Part shown: positions 26,096-34,305 of the stretch, in pieces
Numbering within the stretch: position 1 is the first letter of the stretch
Layout of the letters: the number at the start of each line of letters is the position of its first letter
Source: Paenibacillus phoenicis
GTDB lineage: Bacteria > Bacillota > Bacilli > Paenibacillales > Paenibacillaceae
Direction: 5' to 3'
Assembly (NCBI RefSeq): GCF_034718895.1
Contig: NZ_JAYERP010000001.1
Coordinates: forward strand, 3,509,501 to 3,573,500
Length of the DNA: 64,000 nucleotides
Program-made: the position numbers and the translations under genes
The notes under the pieces: model-generated
Database searches by the model: none
The model's input: only the letters and a program-made list of their open reading frames with translations
Told to the model about the DNA's origin: nothing

Positions 26096-26123
26096 TCATT
26101 GTAATGTTCCCATTATACAATGA
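26096..26123. promoter_or_regulatory. palindromic operator with overlapping promoter of the ArsR-type gene
   Basis: TCATTGTAAT and ATTATACAATGA face each other across GTTCCC. On the minus strand a TATAAT -10 lies within it. Location and symmetry suggest autoregulation. Confidence 0.6.
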
Positions 26124-26269
26124 GCGAGAAGCCACTGAAAACCAGGGAGGGAACTCATTTGTATTCTTCGAACTACTTCGGGCTCGGGGAGCCGCTGGGG
26201 AGGACGTTTCGGGCGAAGGTACGAGGGGGGGAATGCAGCCGTTATCCTCTAGCCCCTTTACTAAAGATC

Positions 26270-27331
26270 TTACTGAAGATCTCCGCCCTCGGCTTCCCAG
26301 CGCGCAACTTCCTCGCGGACGCGCGGCGCAACCTCCGTACCGAGAAGCTCGATGGCCCGCATCACATCCTCATGCGGCATGGTGCCAAGCGGACAATGCA
26401 GGAAGAAGCGGGTGATGCCGACATTTTTGCGCAAGTAAATGATCTTATTTGCCACGGTCTCCGGATCGCCGACGTACAGCGCACCTTCCAGGCTGCGAGC
26501 CGAATCGTAGGTAGCTCGACTGTAATGGCCCCAGCCGCGTTCGCGCCCGATGATGTTCATCACCGCCTGCGTCGAAGGGAAGAACTTCTCTACGGCCACA
26601 TCATTCCGATCGGCGACAAAGCCGTGCGAATGGGAAGCCACGGTCAGCTTCGAGACATCATGCCCGGCTTGGGCTGCAGCACGCTTGTAAATCTTAACAA
26701 GCGGCGCAAATTGAGTCGGCCGGCCGCCAATGATCGCCAGCACCAGCGGCAAACCAAGCACACCGGCTCGAATGACGGATTCGGTATTGCCGCCGCTGCC
26801 GATCCAGACCGGGAGCGGGTTTTGTACAGGACGCGGATAGACGCCTAGATTGTTGATCGCTGGACGGTGCTTGCCTTGCCAGGTTACTTTTTCCGACTCG
26901 CGCAGCTTGAGCAGCAGATCCAACTTCTCTTCAAACAATTCCTCGTAATCGTTCAAATCGTATCCAAACAGCGGGAACGACTCAATAAAAGAGCCCCGCC
27001 CAGCCATAATCTCCGCGCGCCCGTTTGAGAGGCCATCCAGCGTCGCGAAGTCCTGGAACACGCGGACCGGATCATCGGAAGACAGCACGGTTACGGCGCT
27101 GGTCAGCCGGATACGCGTCGTCTGCGGAGCAGCTGCAGCTAACACCATCGCAGGCGAGGAAGCCGCATAATCCTGGCGGTGATGCTCCCCTACGCCAAAC
27201 ACGTCCAATCCGACTTTGTCGGCCAGGACGATCTCCTCTACCACCTCGCGCAACCGCTGCGCATGACTGATCGTTTCACCCGTGACAACATCCGGCGTCG
27301 TCTCCACAAACGTGCTGATCCCGATTTCCAT
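26270..27331 (-). CDS. LLM-class flavin-dependent oxidoreductase (luciferase-like)
   Basis: A 353-residue TIM-barrel flavoprotein of the bacterial luciferase superfamily. Key stretches: DVFGVGEHHRQDYAASSPAMVLAAAA near the N-terminus, RIRLTSAVTVLSSDDPVRVFQDFATLDGLSNGRAEIMAGRGSFIESF, and the C-terminal GDPETVANKIIYL. These indicate an FMNH2-dependent monooxygenase (CE1758/YhbW-like subgroup). The substrate is unknown. It lies downstream of a regulator gene on the same strand, but in the order regulator last, so a shared unit is possible. Confidence 0.85.
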   Translation of the reverse strand: MEIGISTFVETTPDVVTGETISHAQRLREVVEEIVLADKVGLDVFGVGEHHRQDYAASSPAMVLAAAAPQTTRIRLTSAVTVLSSDDPVRVFQDFATLDGLSNGRAEIMAGRGSFIESFPLFGYDLNDYEELFEEKLDLLLKLRESEKVTWQGKHRPAINNLGVYPRPVQNPLPVWIGSGGNTESVIRAGVLGLPLVLAIIGGRPTQFAPLVKIYKRAAAQAGHDVSKLTVASHSHGFVADRNDVAVEKFFPSTQAVMNIIGRERGWGHYSRATYDSARSLEGALYVGDPETVANKIIYLRKNVGITRFFLHCPLGTMPHEDVMRAIELLGTEVAPRVREEVARWEAEGGDLQ

Positions 27332-27491
27332 GTTTCGTTCCTCCGCTTCGTCTTCGTTTATTAACTATATTTTTGTATTTTACTATACTTTTTTCATTAG
27401 AGCAAAAGAAAAACTGCTGAACTCGTCCACTAGCTGGTTGAGCTGTATTTGTAGGAGCCTTTGGAGGAGCCTGGGGGATGCCCCTTCTTAC

Positions 27492-27606
27492 GCCTCTTTG
27501 CATGATTATCCCTTTTGTTCCTCTTTACACCACTATCCCTTTCATTCAGAAGTGGAGGTTGGATTTCTCCACCCTGATGCAACGGGATAATCGTCAAAAA
27601 GAGCGG
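27492..27606. repeat. dispersed inverted-repeat element, family B copy 2
   Basis: The left arm GCCTCTTTGCATGATTATCC is followed immediately by a second, decayed left-arm copy (CTCTTTACACCACTATCCC at 27521). The right arm is GATGCAACGGGATAATCGTC at about 27576-27595, continuing AAAAAGAGCGG. Between the arms is an inner hairpin, GTGGAG...CTCCAC. Confidence 0.72.
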
Positions 27607-27644
27607 ATTGCATTGGTATCCCCTCCAACCTCGAAATATTAAAA

Positions 27645-27690
27645 AAGGGAGAAATGTTGTAGGTAGGCCATACAACATTTCTCCCCTTTG
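27645..27690. repeat. long isolated hairpin between family B copies
   Basis: GGGAGAAATGTTGTA and TACAACATTTCTCCC form a 15-bp stem with a 9-base loop, flanked by A and T tracts on either side. It could be a bidirectional terminator or a small inverted-repeat element. No gene adjoins it closely. Confidence 0.7.
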
Positions 27691-27730
27691 AGCTGCTGCG
27701 CGGGGGCGGCGGCATGAAGGTTCTTCTCGC

Positions 27731-27820
27731 GCCTCTTTGCACGATTATCCCTTTCGTTCAGAAACGGGGAATGGATATCTTCTCCATCCCCTGATGCAAC
27801 GGGATAATGGTCCAAAGAGA
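27731..27820. repeat. dispersed inverted-repeat element, family B copy 3
   Basis: The left arm GCCTCTTTGCACGATTATCC and the right arm GATGCAACGGGATAATGGTC carry an inner hairpin GGGGAATGGA...TCCATCCCC whose sequence differs from that of copy 2 while the outer arms are conserved. Confidence 0.72.
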
Positions 27821-27870
27821 GTAGACGGCATACGTCCCCGCAGGCCGCGACGACGCTGCCCGTGCACTCA

Positions 27871-29019
27871 TCAGCCAAGCCGCAGCAGGCGGCCGATGTT
27901 TTCGCAGGCGCGCTCCACGTTGCGCGGCCCGTCAGCGAGCAGCTGCGGCAGGGCGGCCGCGCCGGGGGCGATGCCGAAGATCGCGTCGATCCCTTCGGCG
28001 TAAAGCGCGTCTGCGCCGTCGCCGATCGTCCCGGCGATCGCGATCACGCGCTTGCCGGCAGCCTTGGCGATTCGGGCGACACCGTAGGGCACCTTCCCAA
28101 ACTTCGTTTGGAAGTCGATGCCGCCCTCGCCGGTGAACACCACGTCCGCCGCCGCCACCTTCTCCCGCAGGCCGGTAAAGTCGAGCACGATCTCGACGCC
28201 CCTGCGCAGTTCGGCCTGCGTAAAGAGCAACAGCCCGGCGCCTAACCCGCCGGCTGCCCCTGCGCCAGGGACGTCACGCACGTCCCGGCCCAGCTGCCGC
28301 CGCGCCACCTCCGCGTAATGCGAGAGCGCGGCGTCCAACTGCTCCGCCATTGCGGCGGTGGCGCCCTTCTGCGGCCCGAACACCCGGGACGCGCCACGCT
28401 CGCCGCAGAGCGGGTTGTCGACGTCGCAGGCCACGATCAGGCGCGCCTGCTGCAGGCGGGGATCCAGCGCGGACACGTCGATCCGCGCCAGCTCCCCGAG
28501 GCGGCCTCCGCCGCGCGCCAACGGCCGGCCCGCCGCGTCCAGGAAGCGCGCGCCCAGCGCCTCGGCCATGCCGGCGCCGCCGTCGTTCGTCGCGCTGCCG
28601 CCCAGGCCGACGATGATCCGGCGCACGCCTTGATCCAGGCAGGCGCAGATCAACTCGCCGGTGCCGTACGTCGTGGTCTGCAGCGGATTGCGCCGATCCG
28701 GCGGCACCAGGTGGAGCCCGCTGGCCGAGGCCATCTCAATGGCCGCTGTCTCCCCGTCGCCCAGCAGGCCGTACTGTGCCAGGACCGGCTCCCCCAGCGG
28801 GCCCGTCACCTCCAGCGAGCACAGCCTGCCGCCCGTGGCGTCAACCAAGGCTTGAACGGTTCCTTCCCCGCCATCGGCCATCGGGATGTGGACGTAATGC
28901 GCATCGGGGAACGCTTTGCGAAGCCCTTTTTCCATAGCCTCACACACTTCCTTGGCGGTCATGCTCTCCTTAAACGAATCCGGCGCCAACACGAACGTAG
29001 GTTGACGTACGATACTCAT
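27871..29019 (-). CDS. glxK: glycerate kinase (GarK/GlxK family)
   Basis: Phosphorylates glycerate to 2- or 3-phosphoglycerate. Starting at ATG 29019 (MSIVRQPTFVLAPDSFKESMTAKEV) it has 382 residues, the usual family length. Signatures: LAPDSFKESMTA at the start, PMADGGEGTVQALV, the glycine-rich GLGGSATNDGGAGMAEALG, VPGAGAAGGLGAGLLL, and GEGGIDFQTKFGKVP near the C-terminus. Codon use is very GC-rich, especially in its middle. It ends 14 bp after the stop of the upstream epimerase gene (gene order epimerase then kinase on the minus strand), suggesting cotranscription. Confidence 0.9.
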   Translation of the reverse strand: MSIVRQPTFVLAPDSFKESMTAKEVCEAMEKGLRKAFPDAHYVHIPMADGGEGTVQALVDATGGRLCSLEVTGPLGEPVLAQYGLLGDGETAAIEMASASGLHLVPPDRRNPLQTTTYGTGELICACLDQGVRRIIVGLGGSATNDGGAGMAEALGARFLDAAGRPLARGGGRLGELARIDVSALDPRLQQARLIVACDVDNPLCGERGASRVFGPQKGATAAMAEQLDAALSHYAEVARRQLGRDVRDVPGAGAAGGLGAGLLLFTQAELRRGVEIVLDFTGLREKVAAADVVFTGEGGIDFQTKFGKVPYGVARIAKAAGKRVIAIAGTIGDGADALYAEGIDAIFGIAPGAAALPQLLADGPRNVERACENIGRLLRLG

Positions 29020-29033
29020 CGATGGCCTCTCGC

Positions 29034-30053
29034 CTATTCCTTCATGAACTTCGCGGCGGCTTCCATCGCCCCGACCACGCGGTCGCACCAGGCGTCGAAT
29101 TCAGGGTCAGCCACTTGAAGCTCAGGGTGCGCCAGAATATGCTCTACCGTTCGCCGAATCCCCTGATCCACGCGAACCGTAGCTGTAAAGCCAGGCACGA
29201 GCCGCTTCAGCTTGCTATTGTCAAAGACAACCGTATTGGCCTTGTCACCCAGCAGTCCGCCGCGGAAGTCGTACGGGCCGTTCTCCGCCAAAAATTCAGA
29301 AGCGACATGCACCGCGCGCAGCTTCACGCCCAGCGCATCCGCAATGATTTCGTAAATTTGGTTCCAGGTCACGCTTTCGTCCGATGTAATATGCACCGAC
29401 TCTCCTATCGCATGAACGTTGCCCATCAGCCCGATAAAGCCTTTGGCAAAATCGCTGTTATGCGTTAACGTCCACAGCGACGAACCGTCCCCATGAATCA
29501 GAACGGGCTTGTTCAACAGCATCCGCTGGGCCACTTGCCAGGACCCTTTGTTGCCGTGAACGCCCAACGGGATCGAACGCTCATCATAAGTGTGGCTCGG
29601 CCGCACGATCGTGATGGGGAAGCCGTTCTCGCGATACTCCTTCATCAAATATTCCTCGCAGGCAATTTTGTTGCGGGAGTAGGCCCAATATGGATTGGAC
29701 AGCGGCGTCCCTTCGGTGATTCTGTAATCCGACAAAGGGGTTTGATACGCCGAAGCCGAGCTAATGAAGATAAACTGCTTTGTCTTCCCGGCAAACAAGC
29801 GCACATCACGTTCCAGCTGCGCCGGTTCAAACGCGATGAAATCCGCCACCACATCAAAGGTATAACCTTCGAGCTTCTTCGCCACCTCGGCTTCCTGATG
29901 AATATCAACCTCAATGACATGTACGCCCGGCGGCAAATCCTTATTGCGAGTCCCCCGGTTCAGCAGATACAGCTCCCAGGAGCTGTCCTCCGCCAATTGT
30001 CGGGTAATCGCCGAGCTGATCGTTCCCGTGCCTCCAATAAATAGCGCTTTCAA
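29034..30053 (-). CDS. NAD-dependent epimerase/dehydratase (extended SDR)
   Basis: A 339-residue extended short-chain dehydrogenase: the Rossmann motif ALFIGGTGTISSAI near the start, FIFISSASAYQ (catalytic Ser region), YWAYSRNKIACEEYL (YxxxK-like catalytic pair), and FPITIVRPSHTYDERSIP. The start is a TTG at 30053, 5 bases after GGGAGGGG; the ATG at 30080 lacks a ribosome binding site. It resembles proteins annotated as NAD-dependent epimerases acting on sugar nucleotides or mRNA-binding SDR homologues; substrate unknown. Glycerate kinase follows directly. Confidence 0.82.
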   Translation of the reverse strand: MKALFIGGTGTISSAITRQLAEDSSWELYLLNRGTRNKDLPPGVHVIEVDIHQEAEVAKKLEGYTFDVVADFIAFEPAQLERDVRLFAGKTKQFIFISSASAYQTPLSDYRITEGTPLSNPYWAYSRNKIACEEYLMKEYRENGFPITIVRPSHTYDERSIPLGVHGNKGSWQVAQRMLLNKPVLIHGDGSSLWTLTHNSDFAKGFIGLMGNVHAIGESVHITSDESVTWNQIYEIIADALGVKLRAVHVASEFLAENGPYDFRGGLLGDKANTVVFDNSKLKRLVPGFTATVRVDQGIRRTVEHILAHPELQVADPEFDAWCDRVVGAMEAAAKFMKE

Positions 30054-30171
30054 AATAATCCCCTCCCAAGTCAAATTCACCCAATCCCCTACATCGTACC
30101 ACCTCTAACCGCAATTTCCAAATGTCCCCCGTCTCGCCAACTCCCCCCGCAACAAGGATCGCTGAAATGCA

Positions 30172-30201
30172 TTGACATGGCTCCTTCGGAAATGGTATCT
30201 T
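30172..30201 (+). promoter_or_regulatory. promoter of the MATE transporter gene
   Basis: TTGACA, 18 bases, TATCTT. The leader of about 120 nt includes a small hairpin (AACCC...GGGTT, 30204-30228) and a repeated TTAGTTGC, so post-initiation control is possible but not shown. Confidence 0.65.
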
Positions 30202-30325
30202 CAACCCTGCCCGGCGATATCCGGGTTAGTTGCTTAGTTGCTTTAGCCTGATTACGAATTATCCGATAATAAGATTAATGTGTTGGCTTGATCTACCAAT
30301 TATAAAGAAAAGAATGTGATGACGA

Positions 30326-31714
30326 TTGAAGCCCCTATTTTCGCGTCTGCAAAATAACGCCTTCCTCGAAAAGCATCTGTCCGGCGAGTCCATGGACTAT
30401 CGGCAGATCTTTGCCTTGTTTCTGCCTATTCTAATCGATCAGGCTTTTATCGTTGGCCTTAATCTGGTCAATACCGCCATGATCAGCTCGTCCGGCGTCG
30501 CCGCTGTCAGCGCGGTGAACATCGTGGACTCGCTGAATATCTTCCTGATCAGCGTGTTTGTCGCTGTCGCGACCGGGGGAACCGTGGTGGTCGCCCAATA
30601 CAAAGGCAGCCGCAACGACCGTAACGTCTCCCGCGCTTCTGCGGCTACGGTTACGGCGGTAACCCTGCTCGCCGTCGTAATTGGGCTGCTGTTGATCGGC
30701 TTTCACAATCCGCTGCTCAAGCTGCTGTTCGGCGCCGCGTCGGCCGATGTATTGGACAATGCTCGCGTCTATCTGATCGGCAGCAGCATCTCCTACGTCG
30801 GGCTGGCCGTCGTTCAGGCCGTCTGCTCCGCACTTCGGGGCATCGGTAAAACTCGGGCGTCCTTAACCCTTTCCCTGATCATGAACCTGCTGTACGTATT
30901 GCTGAACCTCTTGCTGATCACGCTTCTGGACATGGGCGTTCTCGGGATGACTCTAGCGATCAATATCGCCCGGTTCGCCGGTGCGGCCTGTGCACTTTAT
31001 TATTTGTTCAAAATGGAGGCTTCTCTTCACCTGCATCTGATCGACCTGTTCCACTTCCCGATTGAGATACTGCGAAAAATTCTTTTCATTGGCATCCCGT
31101 TCGCCGCCGAACAGCTATTCTTTAACGGCGGCAAGCTGCTGACTCAGGTGTTTATTGTCAGCCTTGGCACCTATGCGATTGCAACGAATGCGATTGGCGG
31201 TTCCCTGGCCGGGGTGTTCCAAATTCCTGCCGGCGCCCTCTCGCTGACGATTGTCACCGTCGTTGGCCAATGTATTGGCAGCGGCAGCGTTAGTGATGCG
31301 CGGAAGTTCATTAAGTCCTTCCTCTGGCTGGGGTCCGGATCGCTGGCCTTGATTAGCTTAATTTTGCTGCCGTTGTTCCGACCGCTCGTGAGCATCTTCT
31401 CGCCGCCGTCCGATATCGTTGGCGACATCTTTCTCGTGCTCCTGGTGAGCTCCATCGCCCAGGTTCCGCTCTGGCCGATCAGCTTCATTCTGCCATCCGC
31501 CTTGCGGGCGGCGGGCGACTCGCGCTTCACCTCAATCACTTCGATGCTGACGATGTGGCTGTTCCGGGTCATTCTCGGCTACGTTCTTGGCATCACGCTT
31601 GGCTTCGGCATCCTCGGAGTTTGGGTGGCGATGTGCAGCGAGTGGGGCGTGCGCGGGGCCATCTTCCTCTGGCGCTTCCGCGGGAAGAAGTGGTATGCGC
31701 ATAAGCTGATTTGA
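30326..31714 (+). CDS. MATE-family efflux transporter
   Basis: A 462-residue membrane protein with about 12 helices in two homologous halves, typical of Na+- or H+-coupled multidrug and toxin extrusion proteins: LFLPILIDQAFIVGLNLVNTAMIS at the start of half one and IGIPFAAEQLFFNGGKLLTQVFIV at the start of half two, with AVVQAVCSALRGIGKTR as the conserved helix pair. The start is TTG 30326 by the longest frame, or ATG 30395 just before helix 1; neither has a strong ribosome binding site. Substrate unknown. Confidence 0.87.
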   Translation: MKPLFSRLQNNAFLEKHLSGESMDYRQIFALFLPILIDQAFIVGLNLVNTAMISSSGVAAVSAVNIVDSLNIFLISVFVAVATGGTVVVAQYKGSRNDRNVSRASAATVTAVTLLAVVIGLLLIGFHNPLLKLLFGAASADVLDNARVYLIGSSISYVGLAVVQAVCSALRGIGKTRASLTLSLIMNLLYVLLNLLLITLLDMGVLGMTLAINIARFAGAACALYYLFKMEASLHLHLIDLFHFPIEILRKILFIGIPFAAEQLFFNGGKLLTQVFIVSLGTYAIATNAIGGSLAGVFQIPAGALSLTIVTVVGQCIGSGSVSDARKFIKSFLWLGSGSLALISLILLPLFRPLVSIFSPPSDIVGDIFLVLLVSSIAQVPLWPISFILPSALRAAGDSRFTSITSMLTMWLFRVILGYVLGITLGFGILGVWVAMCSEWGVRGAIFLWRFRGKKWYAHKLI

Positions 31715-31732
31715 ATGTCCAACTGCATCAAA

Positions 31733-31762
31733 AAAGGCCGCCCCATTTCAGGGCGGTCTTTA
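31733..31762. terminator. bidirectional terminator between the MATE gene and treR
   Basis: AAAGGCCGCCC and GGGCGGTCTTT form an 11-bp stem with one G-U pair, with A and T tracts outside, between converging transcription units. Confidence 0.85.
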
Positions 31763-31810
31763 CTTTACGCTCCAAACTTTGCTATCTTTCTGACTTAGCG
31801 CGGGTAACGC

Positions 31811-32533
31811 TCAACCATTGGAATGGATCCGCCGCGCGAAGTCCACGAAGCGGAATTTGTCCGGCCGGTGCCGGGATTCCGTGTACTGAAACAAGCTGGC
31901 GTCCTCCAGATAGACATGGCTGCGGATGACGACCATGTTGTGGAAGCCTTCCAGGTCAAGCAGCTGCTTGTCCTCGTGGGTAGGCTCCTCGATGACGATT
32001 TCTTTTTTGGCGAAACTGATCTTCAGCCCAAGCTCCTTCTCCAAATACTCGTAGATCGAGTTCTCGCAGATTTCCCGGGTTAAGGACGGCACGTACTTCG
32101 CGTTCAAAAAATCCTTATCAAGCAGGACCTTCCCCCCGCCAAACTCCCGGATGCGCACAACTTTCCATACCTCGTCCTTACTGGAGATATTGAGCTGCTG
32201 CTTCACGTAGGCATCTGGCTTCACCCGGGACAGCTCATGCACCAGGGTCCGGGGCTTCTCGCCCATCTTGCCGGCCAGCTCCTTAAAGCTCACCAGCCCG
32301 GATACGGGAAAATCCACCATGCTGCTGCGGATCACAATGGAGCCCTTGCCTTGCACCTTCTGAATATACCCGTTCTGTGCCAGCAGGGTTAAGGCTTTGC
32401 GAATCGTCTCCCTCGACGTGTTGTAACGCTCCTTCAGCTCATGCTCGGACGGGAGCAGCGAGTGGGGCGCAATCTCCCCGGCTTCGATCTGCCGCGCAAT
32501 GTCGTTGTGAATCGCCAAATACTTGTTTGTCAT
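31811..32533 (-). CDS. treR: trehalose operon repressor, GntR family
   Basis: A 240-residue regulator: an N-terminal GntR winged helix (IARQIEAGEIAPHSLLPSEHELKERYNTSRETIRKALTLLAQNGYIQ) followed by a UTRA ligand-binding domain (from about residue 90, VKPDAYVKQQLNISSKDEVWKVVRIR). In B. subtilis TreR is released from DNA by trehalose-6-phosphate. It is the third gene of treP-treA-treR, the same order as in B. subtilis, and two TreR-type operators precede treP. Confidence 0.93.
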   Translation of the reverse strand: MTNKYLAIHNDIARQIEAGEIAPHSLLPSEHELKERYNTSRETIRKALTLLAQNGYIQKVQGKGSIVIRSSMVDFPVSGLVSFKELAGKMGEKPRTLVHELSRVKPDAYVKQQLNISSKDEVWKVVRIREFGGGKVLLDKDFLNAKYVPSLTREICENSIYEYLEKELGLKISFAKKEIVIEEPTHEDKQLLDLEGFHNMVVIRSHVYLEDASLFQYTESRHRPDKFRFVDFARRIHSNG

Positions 32534-32553
32534 GCTTCCGACCCCAAACTTTT

Positions 32554-34239
32554 TTACGTTCTATGAAGATAATATACCACAGATTCGTAGGGTCTTAGCC
32601 GAAGATGTTGCGGGTCCGCCGGGGAATCTGCGTAGTTGGACAGCAGCAACCGGCTTTCGTACTCATGCCAGCCGTCTCCGTCAGGCAGCCGAAATTCCGT
32701 CTCCTCCGCAAAAAAGTTATTCACCACAATCAACTTCTCCGCCCCGCCGTCACGCACATAAGCAAACACCGCCGGGTCTTCTTCGACCAGCAGTTCAAAC
32801 CGCCCGGTTGTAATCACCTCATATTCCTTGCGCAGCCGGATTAACTTCTGATAATGATAAAAAATCGAGTCCGGATCCGCGAGCGCCCGCTCCGCATTGA
32901 TCTCCTTGTAATTGTTCGCCGGGTGAATCCACGGCGTACCGGTCGTAAACCCGGCGTTGGGTCCGTCATTCCATTGCACCGGCGTTCGGCCGTTGTCCCG
33001 CGATTTTTGCGCCAGAATCTCCAGAATGTCGGCCTCGGACATGCCGCGCTCCTTCAGGATGCGGTACATGTTGAGCGACTCCACGTCGCGGTAATCCTCG
33101 ATCCGCTCGAAGCCCGGATTCGTCATCCCGAATTCTTCCCCCTGAAAAATATAAGGGGTCCCTTGCAGCATGTGCATCGCTGTGGCCAGCATTTTCGCCG
33201 ATTCCCGGTGATACTTCCCGTCGTCTCCAAACCGTGACACCACGCGGGGCTGATCGTGATTGCACCAGAACAGCGCATTCCATCCGCCGCCTTCGTACAT
33301 TCCGGTCTGCCACTCGGCCAAAATCTGCTTCAACCGCAGGAAGTCAAGCTCGCCTTTCGCCCATTTCTCCCCGTTCGGATAATCCACCTTCAAATGATGG
33401 AAGCTGAAGGTCATGTCGAGTTCCTTCCGTTCCGGATGCGTATAGCGAACGCAGTGCTCCAGCGAAGTGGACGACATTTCCCCGACGGTCATCATATCGT
33501 ACCCGGCAAAAACTTCGCGGTTCATCTCCTGCAGATATTCGTGGATTTTCGGGCCGTCGGTGTAATATTTCCGCCCGTCTCCGGGAGCCACCGATCCGTC
33601 GTCGTCCAGAAACCGCTGGTCCTTGGAAAGCAGATTGATAACGTCCAGCCGGAAGCCATCTACCCCTTTATCCAGCCAAAACTTCATCATCTGGTAAATT
33701 TCCTGGCGCATCCGGGCATTCTCCCAATTCAAATCCGCCTGGGTCACATCAAAGAGATGAAGATAGTATTGGTCCGTTGTTTCGTCGTATTGCCAAGCGT
33801 CCCCGCCGAATTTGGACACCCAATTGTTTGGCGGCCCGCCTTCCTTCCCGTCCCGCCAAATATAGTAATCCCGATAGGGGTTGTCCTTGGACGACTTGGC
33901 AGCGACAAACCACGGATGCTCGGTTGACGTATGGTTGACGACGATATCCATCAGAATCCGGAGACCGCGCCGATGGGCTTCCTCCAGCAGCTGGTCGAAA
34001 TCCTCCATCGTGCCGTAGGGCTCAAAGATCCGATAATAGTCGCGAATATCATATCCGTTGTCCCGTTGCGGTGAGTCGTACACTGGCGTCAGCCAGATCA
34101 CGTCGACGCCCAGCTCCGCAAGGTAATCCAGCTTGCGAATGATTCCTTGCAGGTCGCCGACTCCATTGCCCGTCGTGTCGTTGAAGCTCTTCGGATAGAT
34201 CTGATACACGACCGCTTTCTTCCACCAAGGTTCCGTCAT
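32554..34239 (-). CDS. treA: alpha,alpha-phosphotrehalase (trehalose-6-phosphate hydrolase)
   Basis: Cytoplasmic GH13 enzyme that splits trehalose-6-phosphate into glucose and glucose-6-phosphate. Starting at ATG 34239 it has 561 residues, the usual size. GH13 motifs: DIVVNHTS, the nucleophile Asp in DGFRLDVINLLSK, the general acid Glu in MTVGEMSST, and ALFWCNHDQPR. ALGVDVIWLTPVYDSPQRDNGYDI-type sequence places it with TreA/oligo-1,6-glucosidase relatives. The PTS permease gene upstream supplies its substrate. Confidence 0.94.
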   Translation of the reverse strand: MTEPWWKKAVVYQIYPKSFNDTTGNGVGDLQGIIRKLDYLAELGVDVIWLTPVYDSPQRDNGYDIRDYYRIFEPYGTMEDFDQLLEEAHRRGLRILMDIVVNHTSTEHPWFVAAKSSKDNPYRDYYIWRDGKEGGPPNNWVSKFGGDAWQYDETTDQYYLHLFDVTQADLNWENARMRQEIYQMMKFWLDKGVDGFRLDVINLLSKDQRFLDDDGSVAPGDGRKYYTDGPKIHEYLQEMNREVFAGYDMMTVGEMSSTSLEHCVRYTHPERKELDMTFSFHHLKVDYPNGEKWAKGELDFLRLKQILAEWQTGMYEGGGWNALFWCNHDQPRVVSRFGDDGKYHRESAKMLATAMHMLQGTPYIFQGEEFGMTNPGFERIEDYRDVESLNMYRILKERGMSEADILEILAQKSRDNGRTPVQWNDGPNAGFTTGTPWIHPANNYKEINAERALADPDSIFYHYQKLIRLRKEYEVITTGRFELLVEEDPAVFAYVRDGGAEKLIVVNNFFAEETEFRLPDGDGWHEYESRLLLSNYADSPADPQHLRLRPYESVVYYLHRT

Positions 34240-34274
34240 TTCCAACACCTGCCCTTTCCCACAAAAATCGCAAA

Positions 34275-34296
34275 GGAGGAACAATCCTGTTCCTCC
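34275..34296 (-). promoter_or_regulatory. intercistronic hairpin between treP and treA
   Basis: GGAGGAACA, loop, TGTTCCTCC on the minus strand, followed by TTTGCGATTTTT. It begins 10 bp after the treP stop and ends about 35 bp before the treA start, and may act as a partial terminator or mRNA stability element. Confidence 0.5.
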
Positions 34297-34305
34297 GCCA
34301 TGAGC

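Noticed and set aside
26120..26848. Plus-strand 242-codon frame opposite the luciferase-like gene
   Set aside because: After the first ~25 codons it is the antisense of the monooxygenase. Only its possible 5' stub was kept as a finding.
28318..29118. Plus-strand frames opposite glycerate kinase
   Set aside because: Antisense of a very GC-rich gene; Arg/Ala/Pro-rich and without start signals.
30204..30325. Riboswitch in the MATE leader (guanidine or similar)
   Set aside because: A hairpin is present but none of the conserved ykkC, mini-ykkC or guanidine-III motifs could be recognised.
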